A DNA stretch of 22,584 nt. Source: a virus. The stretch lies in IMG/VR virus record IMGVR_UViG_3300036985_005881, positions 1 to 22,584 of that record; one strand, given 5' to 3'. Numbering within the stretch: position 1 is the stretch's first letter; the number at the start of each line of letters is the position of its first letter. Made by a program: the position numbers and the translations under genes. The notes below the pieces were generated by a model, which worked only from the letters and a program-made list of their open reading frames with translations, was not told the DNA's origin and did not search any database. Positions 6,336-12,860 of this stretch are shown piece by piece.

Positions 6336-6366
6336 AATGCCCTACCTACCTGTGTAGTGGGGCATT
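6336..6366. other. Intergenic hairpin between zinc-ribbon gene and winged-helix gene
   Basis: AATGCCC (6336-6342) pairs with GGGCATT (6360-6366), with an inner CTAC-GTAG stem (6346-6349 and 6354-6357). It starts just after the stop of the upstream gene on the minus strand. No T run follows in either direction strong enough for a clear intrinsic terminator, so it may attenuate, terminate weakly, or protect mRNA. A TATAT-rich stretch (6325-6332) next to it could hold a minus-strand promoter, not convincingly. Confidence 0.4.
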
Positions 6367-6370
6367 CTTT

Positions 6371-6679
6371 CTAGCCTTCGTTCTTACGTTTCCTTGAGTA
6401 TTCTTTGTAGTAATCAGGGTATTTTTTCTTAAACTTGCGTCGATATTCTGCAAATTTTTCTTTGTTCTTTGCATAGTACTCCACCATGTAAGAGCGTTTC
6501 TCATCATCGTCAACGAAACGGTGCATCCAAGACTTGACACGCTTTTGGTAGTCCACATTTTTCTTGATAGTGCACGCCTTACATTCGCTTCGTACTTTTC
6601 CTTGGGAGGAATAGAAGTCTTTTATGGGATCTTTAATACCGTGGCACTTACTACATATCTTGCAGTCAGAATTACACAT
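6371..6679 (-). CDS. Zinc-ribbon-type small phage protein, 102 aa
   Basis: The N-terminal part has Cys6, Cys9 and Cys12 close together (CKICSKC), followed by a conserved-looking IKDPIKDFYSSQGKVRSE and Cys33/Cys36 (CKAC). This four-cysteine pattern with an intervening phenylalanine-tyrosine is the one seen in zinc-ribbon heads of phage endonuclease VII and HNH-like proteins. No HNH nuclease motif follows, only a strongly basic, Tyr-rich repeat tail (YYKEY, KRKN). It would bind nucleic acid through a zinc site, but activity is unknown. The start at 6679 is preceded by GGAGG; a GTG-led extension to 6709 exists without an RBS. It overlaps the next gene upstream by eight bases. Confidence 0.78.
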   Translation of the reverse strand: MCNSDCKICSKCHGIKDPIKDFYSSQGKVRSECKACTIKKNVDYQKRVKSWMHRFVDDDEKRSYMVEYYAKNKEKFAEYRRKFKKKYPDYYKEYSRKRKNEG

Positions 6680-6953
6680 CACAATTACCTCCACAGAAGA
6701 ACGCGCCAAGTCCGTCTTGTTCCATTCCGTTAACTCTGAATATGATTAGATCCGAAGTTTCTGTAGTGGTGATGAATCCTAATGTCTCCAACAGATGAAA
6801 GTATGGGTTGTCGTCTGTTCGTAAGCCAAATATATTGCATGTGATTTGAACTTCGCATAGATCTAGCCATAGCTTAGATGCATTCGTGCTTCTCTTAGCT
6901 AACAACGTAAAACATCCATCACAGCAAATTCCAGGCTTACTCATTTCCATCAT
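6672..6953 (-). CDS. Hypothetical phage protein with CxxC motif, 93 aa
   Basis: A short Cys-containing N-terminus (GICCDGC) precedes a region with two likely helices and alternating strands (SKLWLDLCEVQITCNIFGL, then LETLGFITTTETSDLIIFRV), an arrangement suggestive of a small winged-helix fold. The start is either ATG at 6953 or ATG at 6944 (MSKPG). The second overlaps the upstream stop and has GGA directly before it. The gene is part of the leftward early operon; function unknown. Confidence 0.68.
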   Translation of the reverse strand: MMEMSKPGICCDGCFTLLAKRSTNASKLWLDLCEVQITCNIFGLRTDDNPYFHLLETLGFITTTETSDLIIFRVNGMEQDGLGAFFCGGNCDV

Positions 6954-7209
6954 TTGCCGCCAGTGTCACAGAGATACCCTTGCCGAATGGATGCCATTCC
7001 AGCAAGTTCTCTAGTGCTAATTTTTTGATATGATTAACGAATTTTGTCCAGCCCTCGGACATATCTATCTCTACCTCAGAGCGGCTAAAGACGACTGTTC
7101 CGTGCTCATCGGCTCTATTCATGCAATGAAGATAAGCCGACATAGATTGAGGGCAATGTCGAGAGATCCTTTCAAGAATCTCCTGTGTGGTGATCGAGTA
7201 CAAATCCAT
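6937..7209 (-). CDS. First gene of the leftward operon, hypothetical 90 aa
   Basis: The start at 7209 is picked by AAAGGA six bases upstream; a longer frame to 7272 lacks an RBS. The product has an N-terminal helix (SITTQEILERISRHC), an aromatic-rich middle and ends with basic and beta-type residues (ENLLEWHPFGKGISVTL) consistent with a winged-helix-like small DNA-binding protein (inference). It is the first product made from the leftward promoter described at 7382-7410, with a leader of about 165 bases that begins with a strong hairpin. Its stop overlaps the next start. Confidence 0.7.
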   Translation of the reverse strand: MDLYSITTQEILERISRHCPQSMSAYLHCMNRADEHGTVVFSRSEVEIDMSEGWTKFVNHIKKLALENLLEWHPFGKGISVTLAANDGNE

Positions 7210-7341
7210 TTTTTCCTTTAAAAGAAACTTTACTGTGGATTTATTCTCACTAACCAGGGTATGATATCCCAACCTTGTTGTTGTTTTCTCATGGTTCGAC
7301 TACGTCTAATAGTCGTTTCTGTTTTGCGAGAAATAAATCTT

Positions 7342-7375
7342 AGGAACTCTCGGGGTTTAATCCTCGGGAGTTCTT
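7342..7375 (-). other. 5' stem-loop of the leftward transcript
   Basis: A 14-bp stem with three G-T wobbles (7342-7355 with 7362-7375) and a TTTAAT loop. The transcription start predicted from the -10 (7382-7387) falls at about 7375, so the transcript would open with this hairpin. There is no T run after it, so it is not a simple terminator. It could stabilise the 5' end. Confidence 0.6.
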
Positions 7376-7389
7376 ACTTTGAAAGTAAG
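7373..7389. promoter_or_regulatory. Palindromic operator over the leftward -10
   Basis: CTTACTTTGAAAGTAAG is a perfect 17-bp palindrome with a central G. It covers the -10 element of the leftward promoter (7382-7387), a classical position for repression. A related half-site CTTACTTT occurs again at 7448-7455. Confidence 0.65.
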
Positions 7390-7410
7390 TTTTGTTTGCT
7401 TGTTTGTCAA
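7382..7410 (-). promoter_or_regulatory. Leftward early promoter (sigma70-like)
   Basis: The -35 is a perfect TTGACA (7410-7405 on the minus strand), then a 17-base spacer and TACTTT as -10 (7387-7382). The predicted start is about 7375. It would drive the replication operon that begins with the gene at 7209. The -10 is overlapped by the palindrome at 7373-7389. Confidence 0.65.
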
Positions 7411-7523
7411 TCCTTTTCTATACCTAAATATATACGTCAAAAGCTCACTTACTTTTGCAACCCTAGTACAAATAGCCGCTTCTAAAACGTTAAACACGAT
7501 TTAACTCCAAAATTCAAAAAAAC

Positions 7524-7552
7524 TTGTCTTAGTAAATTATTTACTTTACTGT
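7524..7552 (+). promoter_or_regulatory. Rightward promoter with operator in the spacer
   Basis: TTGTCT (7524-7529), a 17-base spacer and TACTGT (7547-7552). The spacer contains a perfect palindrome, AGTAAATTATTTACT (7531-7545), which shares the TTACT half-site with the operator at 7373-7389 in inverted arrangement. It points toward the exonuclease-RecT operon starting at 7662. The -10 match is modest. Confidence 0.5.
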
Positions 7553-7577
7553 TATGTTAAAAAAATTAATTAACAAA

Positions 7578-7627
7578 GCAGACACTGTGAAGGATTATTT
7601 TTAATAACTCTTCTAGCACTTGTCTGC
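7578..7627. repeat. Long inverted repeat upstream of the exonuclease gene
   Basis: GCAGACA (7578-7584) and TGTCTGC (7621-7627) are exact inverted arms around 36 bases, with an inner TTATT/AATAA pair. This lies in the untranslated leader of the rightward transcript and may fold as a hairpin or bind a regulator. Function unknown. Confidence 0.5.
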
Positions 7628-7661
7628 GCCAAATAGTAACCACCAAAACAAACTTTAATCC

Positions 7662-8210
7662 ATGAATGAGAAAAACGCTAGAGAAAGTTATACACGAGTG
7701 ACAACGGTCCTCTACCCCTTCTCGGGGCTAGAAAAAATAAATTCGGATGTTCTTGCTCATGCAGCTGATCGAGGTACTAGGGTTCACAAGATCTGTGAGG
7801 GCATCATGGAAGGACTAGGAGAATTGGGCGTAGACGATGAGACCACAGGATACGTAGAGAGCTTTAAAAAGTGGTGGGAAAAGGGTCACGAAGTCATAAT
7901 GATGGAACAGCGATTCTGGGACGACGAACTTAAAATAACAGGTCAAGTGGATCTAATCATACGCATCCCCGAGGGTTTGGCAATTGTGGATCTTAAGACC
8001 TCAAGCAAACCGTCACCTACATGGGAAGGTCAAGGGTCAGCTTATGCTTACCTGGCCAAGAAATCCGGCCATGATATTCAAAAAATCTATTTCTTACACC
8101 TCAACAAATCTGGAAAAGAAGCGAAGGTGCATGAGTACCCCGTTGATGATAGTTTTTTTTTCGCTATTTACAGAGTGTGGGTGCATTTCTTCCGAGGCTC
8201 CCATAGATGA
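7662..8210 (+). CDS. PD-(D/E)XK nuclease, Cas4/RecB-like phage exonuclease, 182 aa
   Basis: The nuclease motifs are in order: RGTRVHKICEGI (His42, Glu46), Glu82, GQVDLII (Asp97), IVDLKTS (Asp110 and Lys112 of the D-x-K core), and QGSAYAYL (Gln124, the QxxxY-type motif). This combination is the RecB/Cas4-type exonuclease fold that phages use to resect DNA ends in partnership with an annealing protein. A RecT gene is directly downstream, matching the exonuclease-annealer pairing of lambda Exo-Bet or RecE-RecT. The start ATG at 7662 has no strong RBS. The stop overlaps the next tiny gene as ATGA at 8207-8210. A poly-T run at 8152-8161 lies near the C-terminus, but the frame stays intact. Confidence 0.85.
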   Translation: MNEKNARESYTRVTTVLYPFSGLEKINSDVLAHAADRGTRVHKICEGIMEGLGELGVDDETTGYVESFKKWWEKGHEVIMMEQRFWDDELKITGQVDLIIRIPEGLAIVDLKTSSKPSPTWEGQGSAYAYLAKKSGHDIQKIYFLHLNKSGKEAKVHEYPVDDSFFFAIYRVWVHFFRGSHR

Positions 8211-8352
8211 AAGAGCAACAGATCGACACCCTAACAGATAATATGCAGAAAAAATAAGAGGCCCATCGCCATTAAAACGAAAGTATGTTAGAGAGGATTA
8301 TGGGCAATATATCAGAGATGTTGAGCAAAAATTCACTAAGGATACAAAATGA
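8207..8352 (+). pseudogene. Tiny gene between exonuclease and RecT, split by a frameshift
   Basis: It begins at ATG 8207 (ATGA overlap with the exonuclease stop) and reads MKEQQIDTLTDNMQKK then TAA (8255-8257). A shift of -1 at the six-A run (8249-8254) continues in frame as KIRGPSPLKRKYVREDYG and on to a TGA at 8350-8352, which overlaps the RecT start as ATGA. Both ends are therefore coupled as in a real operon member, which strongly suggests a 47-48-residue protein whose frame is broken by one missing A, or read by -1 programmed slippage on AAAAAA before the stop. Nothing else of the product is recognised; it is basic in its second half. A sequencing error is also possible. Confidence 0.55.
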
Positions 8353-9140
8353 TTAATAACTTACCAGATCTCAAAAAACATGCACCTATAAGCGTTCCAA
8401 ACGAACATGAGATGATGGTATATCATACCATGGCCGAACAGGCTGTATCAAGCAAAATGTACAGAGGTATCGGAGAGAAGGCGGGCGTAATGATGATCAT
8501 GCTTTCTGCAAGGGAGCTAGGGATTCCTCCAATGCAAGCTCTCAATGGAGGGATTAACATCATTAATGGCAAGGCTGAGATCTCAGCTCGCATGATGAGT
8601 GCGCTCATTAGAAAGCATGGCCACGAGATCAAGATCAAGCAAATCTCCGATATCTCCTGTACCCTCATTGGCAAAAGATCCGACACGGGACAAGAGGAGG
8701 AGTCTTCATTCACCCTTGCCGATGCTGAGAAAGCAGGCCTAGTCAAAACAGGTGGTGGATGGGTGAAATGGCCAAAAGATATGTGCTTCGCTAGAGCCCT
8801 TTCTAGGCTATCTAGACAGCTTTTCTCGGACGTCATAGGCATTGGGTACGTTGAAGGTGAGATAAGTGCTTCTGAGGCCGAAATAAGCCTTCCTGAAGAT
8901 CTGCCCATGACAGTGACCAGTAACATAGTCATAGACGAAATGGATCTCCAAACTCTGTTAAGCAAATTTGACAAAGAAGATCGCTTTTTGGTTATGGAAT
9001 ACGTTAAAGTGGTGATGAAACACTTTGGTTGGTCACAAGCTCAGTGTGTAAAGAAATTCCTTGAAGAGAAAGGCATAGTTGATAAGTTTAGCAAGTGGGA
9101 GAATAAGAAGAAGATTGCATCTATTGAGGAAACAAAATGA
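8349..9140 (+). CDS. recT: RecT-family single-strand annealing protein, 263 aa
   Basis: RecT-type proteins anneal complementary single strands during phage recombination. The N-terminal region (LSARELGIPPMQALNGGINIINGKAEISAR, about 53-82) and the second block (LADAEKAGLVKTGGGWVKWPKDMCFARALSR, about 123-153) match the conserved RecT core, including the WxKWP-type motif before the ARALS arginine segment. It lies directly behind the PD-(D/E)XK exonuclease, which is the usual genomic pairing. The ATG at 8349 is preceded by AAGGA and overlaps the preceding stop. The C-terminal end is Lys-rich and hydrophilic. Length is normal for the family. The stop overlaps the next gene as ATGA. Confidence 0.85.
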   Translation: MINNLPDLKKHAPISVPNEHEMMVYHTMAEQAVSSKMYRGIGEKAGVMMIMLSARELGIPPMQALNGGINIINGKAEISARMMSALIRKHGHEIKIKQISDISCTLIGKRSDTGQEEESSFTLADAEKAGLVKTGGGWVKWPKDMCFARALSRLSRQLFSDVIGIGYVEGEISASEAEISLPEDLPMTVTSNIVIDEMDLQTLLSKFDKEDRFLVMEYVKVVMKHFGWSQAQCVKKFLEEKGIVDKFSKWENKKKIASIEETK

Positions 9141-9475
9141 AGAAGTCCCTATACACCGCAGCCTTGGCTTTTTTAGTCTGTAGCTGCTCCACGGTAAACA
9201 AGAAAGTTGGCCTTGAGGATGATAACCTCATTGAGGAGACCGCTGAGTTCTTGATCGATCAAAAGACTGGCTTTAACATCGATTTAACTCCCTCCACGCC
9301 AGAGGACACAAAAGTACCTATAATACTGATGCTCATGTTAATAGTCGCACTAACAGGGTGTACGTATTCAATCACGATGGTACACACTGAAGGGGTTGCT
9401 TCCGACGTGGTAGATGATACAGATACAGTATCCCCTAGCACTAATGTCACAATGCCAATGATCCCGTTGCCGTAA
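9137..9475 (+). CDS. Double-lipobox protein (two phage lipoproteins in one frame), 112 aa
   Basis: Residues 1-17 are a lipoprotein signal (charged start, hydrophobic run, VCSC with Cys17 as lipid site), followed by a short acidic segment ending near LTPSTPED (residue 57). A second hydrophobic segment (about 61-74) ends in a perfect lipobox LTGC (Cys75), then CTYSITMVHTEG and an acidic-Thr/Pro tail. Both segments resemble separate small phage lipoproteins that I recall as neighbours, so this looks like an in-frame fusion. An internal ATG at 9329 sits just before the second hydrophobic segment. Spanin- or superinfection-type roles are conceivable but not shown. Start fixed by GAGGAAA upstream and ATGA overlap with recT. 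Confidence 0.7.
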   Translation: MKKSLYTAALAFLVCSCSTVNKKVGLEDDNLIEETAEFLIDQKTGFNIDLTPSTPEDTKVPIILMLMLIVALTGCTYSITMVHTEGVASDVVDDTDTVSPSTNVTMPMIPLP

Positions 9476-9504
9476 GATCTACTCAAAACGCCCAAAGGAT
9501 TGAT

Positions 9505-9548
9505 TTTAAGGCATGTTTAAGGCATTAATTGGGGTTGGTTGGTATAGT
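9505..9548 (+). promoter_or_regulatory. Direct repeat and extended -10 promoter candidate
   Basis: TTTAAGGCAT occurs twice in direct orientation (9505-9514 and 9516-9525, an 11-base period). Eighteen bases further, TGGTATAGT (9540-9548) is a good extended -10. No clear -35 is present, which extended -10 promoters can tolerate. It would serve the small zinc-ribbon gene at 9613. Confidence 0.4.
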
Positions 9549-9612
9549 ACGATGCTTTAGATTACAAAGAGCTCTAACAGGCTTTAAAACACTTTTAACC
9601 AAAAAACTACGA

Positions 9613-9798
9613 ATGACAACATATCCTTGCTTTGATACTAAAGTTTGCAGAGTCTGTAACATCACAAAAAACTTAGCTCTAGAATTTTACGGCACTAACA
9701 TTAAGGTCTGCAAACATTGTGAATGCTTACGAAAACAGAAACTCAGGCATCAAATGGGCGCAGATCCCAAGCTTCGATGGAATGGTGGCAAGAAGTGA
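9613..9798 (+). CDS. Small CxxC-CxxC zinc-ribbon protein, 61 aa
   Basis: The frame is open from a TTG at 9529 but the ATG at 9613 is the natural start. The protein has CRVC (Cys14, Cys17) and CKHC (Cys33, Cys36) spaced by 15 residues around FYGTNIK, then a basic tail. This is a compact zinc-knuckle arrangement, similar in spacing to the head of the 102-residue protein at 6371-6679. It is a likely nucleic-acid or protein-binding phage factor of unknown role. The RBS is weak. It is the last plus-strand gene before the late-operon terminator. Confidence 0.6.
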   Translation: MTTYPCFDTKVCRVCNITKNLALEFYGTNIKVCKHCECLRKQKLRHQMGADPKLRWNGGKK

Positions 9799-9805
9799 TT
9801 AGGGT

Positions 9806-9839
9806 AAAAAAAATGACGCCAACGTGTAGGTTGACGTCA
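9806..9839 (-). terminator. Intrinsic terminator of the leftward late operon
   Basis: On the minus strand, TGACGTCAAC and GTTGGCGTCA form a 10-position stem with one mismatch around CTACAC, followed directly by eight T residues (complement of the A run at 9806-9813). It lies about 130 bases downstream of the stop of the last late gene (9970). On the plus strand no T run follows, so it is one-directional. Confidence 0.88.
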
Positions 9840-9864
9840 CTAACAAAACGTTTAAAAGAAGCAA

Positions 9865-9963
9865 ATGAAAATACTTCACAAACATCTTAGCAGATTGATC
9901 GAGTTCTGTCAACTAGTAGCAAGCGGTGATGCAGAAAGCCTTCCAAAATCTATTAACCCGTGA
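9865..9963 (+). CDS. Possible 32-residue ORF in the convergent gap
   Basis: ATG at 9865, with a purine-rich AAAAGAAG upstream, codes for MKILHKHLSRLIEFCQLVAS and a short hydrophilic end, stopping at 9963. It is amphipathic helical in the first part. It is opposite the 3' untranslated part of the late transcript. There is no homology evidence, so it could be chance. Confidence 0.25.
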   Translation: MKILHKHLSRLIEFCQLVASGDAESLPKSINP

Positions 9964-9969
9964 GATTGT

Positions 9970-10554
9970 TTAGGTGTTGCAATGTGATTCTGCATCACAG
10001 GCCGACTTATTCTTGTAATCAGGTTGAGAAAAGACAATATTGGCAAAATCCTCATCGTCTGTAGGAATAGAGGGGTAGAGAGCTTTTAACTTAGGTTCCC
10101 AGTTTAGTCTAAGACGTTCCATGCAACGCTCAAACTTATGTGTTAAAATCCATTTTAGGGCTTCGCACATGTGATGTTGGTACTCGACACCCTTCATCTT
10201 TTTCCAGATCATTTTGTGGTCTTCTTGGAAGGTGCAATGCTCGACGCCATCGACCTTAAGGCACAAATCTTTGTGATCGGATGGGTCTAGTTTCATGGAA
10301 ACATCGCAATGGCATAGCTCTTTCATGAAGGAAAGCCTGTCAGAAGGGACGCTTGATTTTCCGTGGTTTTTAAACAGGTCTCTATTTTCCTTAGAATTTT
10401 CGTTTATCCACAGATCGCAAGGATGTTCGATGATGTAATGAAGCCTACGACGCATATCGGATTCAAAGATATCGTCAGCAATATCATTCTTAATAACTTT
10501 TTTCTGCGTTTCAGAAAGAGTAAACAATTCTTGATCGTTTATGGATACTTTCAT
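9970..10554 (-). CDS. Hypothetical phage protein of the late operon, 194 aa
   Basis: The N-terminus (MKVSINDQELFTLSETQKKV, then IKNDIADDIFESDM) and the C-terminal part (KWILTHKFERCMERLRLNW, then IPTDDEDFANIVFSQPDYKN) match a small protein family recalled from marine phage genomes, usually about 100 residues. Here the two conserved ends are separated by about 85 extra residues rich in His, Cys and acidic residues (middle part about 43-130). The middle is of unknown origin. The start at 10554 has AAGGA upstream. It is the last gene of the late operon, after the fibre genes, and might be a fibre or host-factor accessory. No enzyme motif. Confidence 0.78.
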   Translation of the reverse strand: MKVSINDQELFTLSETQKKVIKNDIADDIFESDMRRRLHYIIEHPCDLWINENSKENRDLFKNHGKSSVPSDRLSFMKELCHCDVSMKLDPSDHKDLCLKVDGVEHCTFQEDHKMIWKKMKGVEYQHHMCEALKWILTHKFERCMERLRLNWEPKLKALYPSIPTDDEDFANIVFSQPDYKNKSACDAESHCNT

Positions 10555-10564
10555 GATTTTCCTT

Positions 10565-12841
10565 TTAACATGTTAAATTTCCACTAAACCAGCCGGCCGC
10601 AACGTTAATATTTAGCGCCCCGCCAAACCATTGAGTTGTGCATGTGGCTGTATCACCTGTGTCCATATCCGCTAAAGCAGATCCGCCGAGAGTATTAAAT
10701 CCAGCTACAATATCCTTTGTTGCAAATGGATTAACAGTATCTGTTAAATACGTTCTGTTTGACGTTACAATTCTAAAATATGCAGTAGTATTCACAGCAG
10801 AAGCCAGACTTTGCGATGCATAGGTGCTTAGATTGTATTTCCCAGTCACGGGAGCGGTAAAAGTTGGTGAAGAAAAATTACTAGCATTGTCAAAGACTTC
10901 TGTATTCCAAACTATGACGTATTGTGTGCCGTCACCTGTAACGTTCGAAAGTGCTGCCCCAATACTAGCCAAAAAAGCTGGTTGCAGAGGCCATGTTGTC
11001 GCTCCTGCTACAGTGGAGATCATTACGTCAGTAGTACCGAGGGCATTAGAAGCGGAGAGTTTATATGAATCGGATGCGCTGTTGTCTATTCCGTGAGACC
11101 AATTCTGAGTAGCAGCAATATTATAGGTGATGAAGGGATCTCCAGAATTAGCCCCACCAACTGAGCCTACAACAATTCCAATAATGGCATTAGAGGCCGT
11201 GTTTGTATTATCGGTGTTCCTTACCTCTAGCTCTACAAATCCGCCTATTGTTTCTTTTTGCACAACGGCATCCACATCTACTACTGTAACCGCATCCCCT
11301 ACTCTTAACTTATTAGGAAGAGTGACAATGCCGGCTGTTGTAGATTGCAGCCAATTTGATGTGCCAAGAACTGTAGAAGAGGCAATAGCAAACCCATCGG
11401 ATGCGCTATTGTCTACACCAAGGGACCAGCTAGTAACTCCTGCAACAGTATATGTACTGAAAGCATCACCCGCACTTGCTCCTGCAACAGAGGCAACGTA
11501 CTGCGCTTGAGAAGATGCTGTGTTTGAAGTGTTTATAACAGTCAGGGTCTCTGTATCCCCAGATGTAACACTCTGAAAATTAAAATCTCCTGTGAAAGGA
11601 GACTCCATATCAAAAGTTAATATATTAGTTCCGCCTACAGTAGCAATGCCATTTCCTCCAGTCATTGCAACCAGACCATTGACATTTGGGACCACAGGGG
11701 ATGTACCGCTATCAGGGGTAAAGGAGTCTATAGCGACACCACCACCGGATAAGGCAATCGAGATACTATTAGGACCATTTGTGATAGCTACTCCCACTCC
11801 AGCGGTCAAAGTTGCTGCGGAAGGTACTCCAGCTGTTGATCCTATAATAAGCTGCCCATCTGTAGCTAAAGCAGTCAGTGCAGGCACGCCCGTAGCATTT
11901 GTTGTCAACACTGCTCTATTAGCAGTCGCAAGGCCCGTTACTGTGTTTGTTGCACTAGAATAGAGTAATTGGTTGACAGTTGTTGTAAGAGGATAGGTAG
12001 CTGTTGAAAAAGCTGGGTCCGCTGATGCCCCTGCTGATTGCAACACCTGGCCAATGGTGGCCGTAGGTCCTAGACTTGTTATAGTCGAGGTGCCAGCACC
12101 CACTAAAACCGCATGGTTATTGAGAGCTGTGAGTTCGAATGTGATGGTGCTTCCAGCTCCTATAGCTGTGATGCTTCCAGAGCCGACAGTTTGGATAACT
12201 CCGGCTGTGGGGTATATAACGCCCCCGCTATTTCCTTGCAGTGCTTGGACTAACCCTGTACCTGATGCTGTAACAAAGCCGTTCGCATCAACCCCGAAGC
12301 TAGCTGAATTGAAATGGCAGACTCCGTTAGTTGAAAGAGCAGTCGCTGCTTGCGCCGAGCTTCGTTGGATCTCGATAGTCATTGTATTGGCAGCTAGCGA
12401 GTCTGTGCGAATAACGTTTGTTCCAATGACACCAGCAGCGACTTGCGCTCCGGTTACGGTGATGACTCCGGCTAGAGGCTGTACGGGGTCAGTGCCAGGA
12501 AATGTATGAGTGTCTACTTGCAATTCAGTCAAAGAGCTTCCGTTGAAAGTTACAAATCCTGTTGCGTCTACATCAAAAAAGGCAGAATCAAATGAGGCTA
12601 CCCCTACAGATGTAGGGCCTGATACTGCTACTTCTGAAGCATATTGAACTTGATAGGTAACTGTATTGCCAGAGGCAATGGAACGAAAGGGAACACCAGC
12701 CGCGGCGATCACTTCACCAAGCAATTCGATTGTGTTGGCTATAGGCACCGCTGTCCCTATGTCCGCCACAAACATTGTGGGGATTTCTGGGTGGGTCCCA
12801 ATAATGTCAACTAGGCCTTCTTGTGAAATAAGAACCTCCAA
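10565..12841 (-). CDS. Large repetitive tail fibre/receptor-binding protein, about 755 aa
   Basis: The protein is low in charge and rich in Gly, Ala, Ser and Thr. Residues about 60-280 contain tandem fibre repeats (two clear copies of FDxAxFxVDAxGFV), then two copies of a roughly 70-residue module with DNSASD and LGTS in it, and the end (about residues 620-758) is a C1q/TNF-like beta-sandwich with FTAPVTGKYNLS and a closing WFSGNL. C1q-type heads are common in phage adhesins. The start is unclear: TTG at 12841 has no RBS, while an ATT codon at 12829 lies five bases after a perfect GGAGG (12839-12835), suggesting an ATT start or a mutated ATG. It is the host-contact part of the virion. Confidence 0.85.
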   Translation of the reverse strand: MEVLISQEGLVDIIGTHPEIPTMFVADIGTAVPIANTIELLGEVIAAAGVPFRSIASGNTVTYQVQYASEVAVSGPTSVGVASFDSAFFDVDATGFVTFNGSSLTELQVDTHTFPGTDPVQPLAGVITVTGAQVAAGVIGTNVIRTDSLAANTMTIEIQRSSAQAATALSTNGVCHFNSASFGVDANGFVTASGTGLVQALQGNSGGVIYPTAGVIQTVGSGSITAIGAGSTITFELTALNNHAVLVGAGTSTITSLGPTATIGQVLQSAGASADPAFSTATYPLTTTVNQLLYSSATNTVTGLATANRAVLTTNATGVPALTALATDGQLIIGSTAGVPSAATLTAGVGVAITNGPNSISIALSGGGVAIDSFTPDSGTSPVVPNVNGLVAMTGGNGIATVGGTNILTFDMESPFTGDFNFQSVTSGDTETLTVINTSNTASSQAQYVASVAGASAGDAFSTYTVAGVTSWSLGVDNSASDGFAIASSTVLGTSNWLQSTTAGIVTLPNKLRVGDAVTVVDVDAVVQKETIGGFVELEVRNTDNTNTASNAIIGIVVGSVGGANSGDPFITYNIAATQNWSHGIDNSASDSYKLSASNALGTTDVMISTVAGATTWPLQPAFLASIGAALSNVTGDGTQYVIVWNTEVFDNASNFSSPTFTAPVTGKYNLSTYASQSLASAVNTTAYFRIVTSNRTYLTDTVNPFATKDIVAGFNTLGGSALADMDTGDTATCTTQWFGGALNINVAAGWFSGNLTC
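10990..11235 (-). repeat. Fibre module copy 2 (in the large fibre)
   Basis: One copy of the shared beta-rich module: VRNTDNTNTAS, VGGANSGDPF, HGIDNSASDS and LGTT in order. See the findings for all three copies. Confidence 0.75.
11325..11550 (-). repeat. Fibre module copy 1 (in the large fibre)
   Basis: Contains INTSNTASSQ, GASAGDAFSTY, GVDNSASDGF and LGTSN in the same order as copies 2 and 3. The DNA for TCGGATGCGCT(A/G)TTGTCTA is nearly identical to copy 2. Confidence 0.75.
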
Positions 12842-12860
12842 GCTTTTCGAGTTTTAATAC

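Larger units (their letters stand above)
7210..7661. promoter_or_regulatory. Divergent control region without genes
   Basis: This 452-base stretch separates the leftward replication operon from the rightward recombination operon. It contains two promoters facing apart, two palindromes with shared TTACT half-sites, a 5' hairpin and a long imperfect inverted repeat. Only a short, composition-poor plus frame at 7261-7485 is open, with no RBS and no convincing product, so I treat the region as regulatory. Confidence 0.75.

Noticed and set aside
7293-7300. GGTTCGAC, a tRNA T-loop-like motif
   Set aside because: The flanks do not pair as a T-arm and no D-arm, anticodon arm or acceptor stem can be drawn.
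7261-7485. 74-aa plus-strand frame in the control region
   Set aside because: It has no RBS, the composition is not coding-like, and it crosses promoter elements and palindromes.
8152-8161. Poly-T run near the end of the exonuclease gene as a frameshift site
   Set aside because: The frame continues correctly with plausible residues to a stop that overlaps the next start, so no frameshift is needed.
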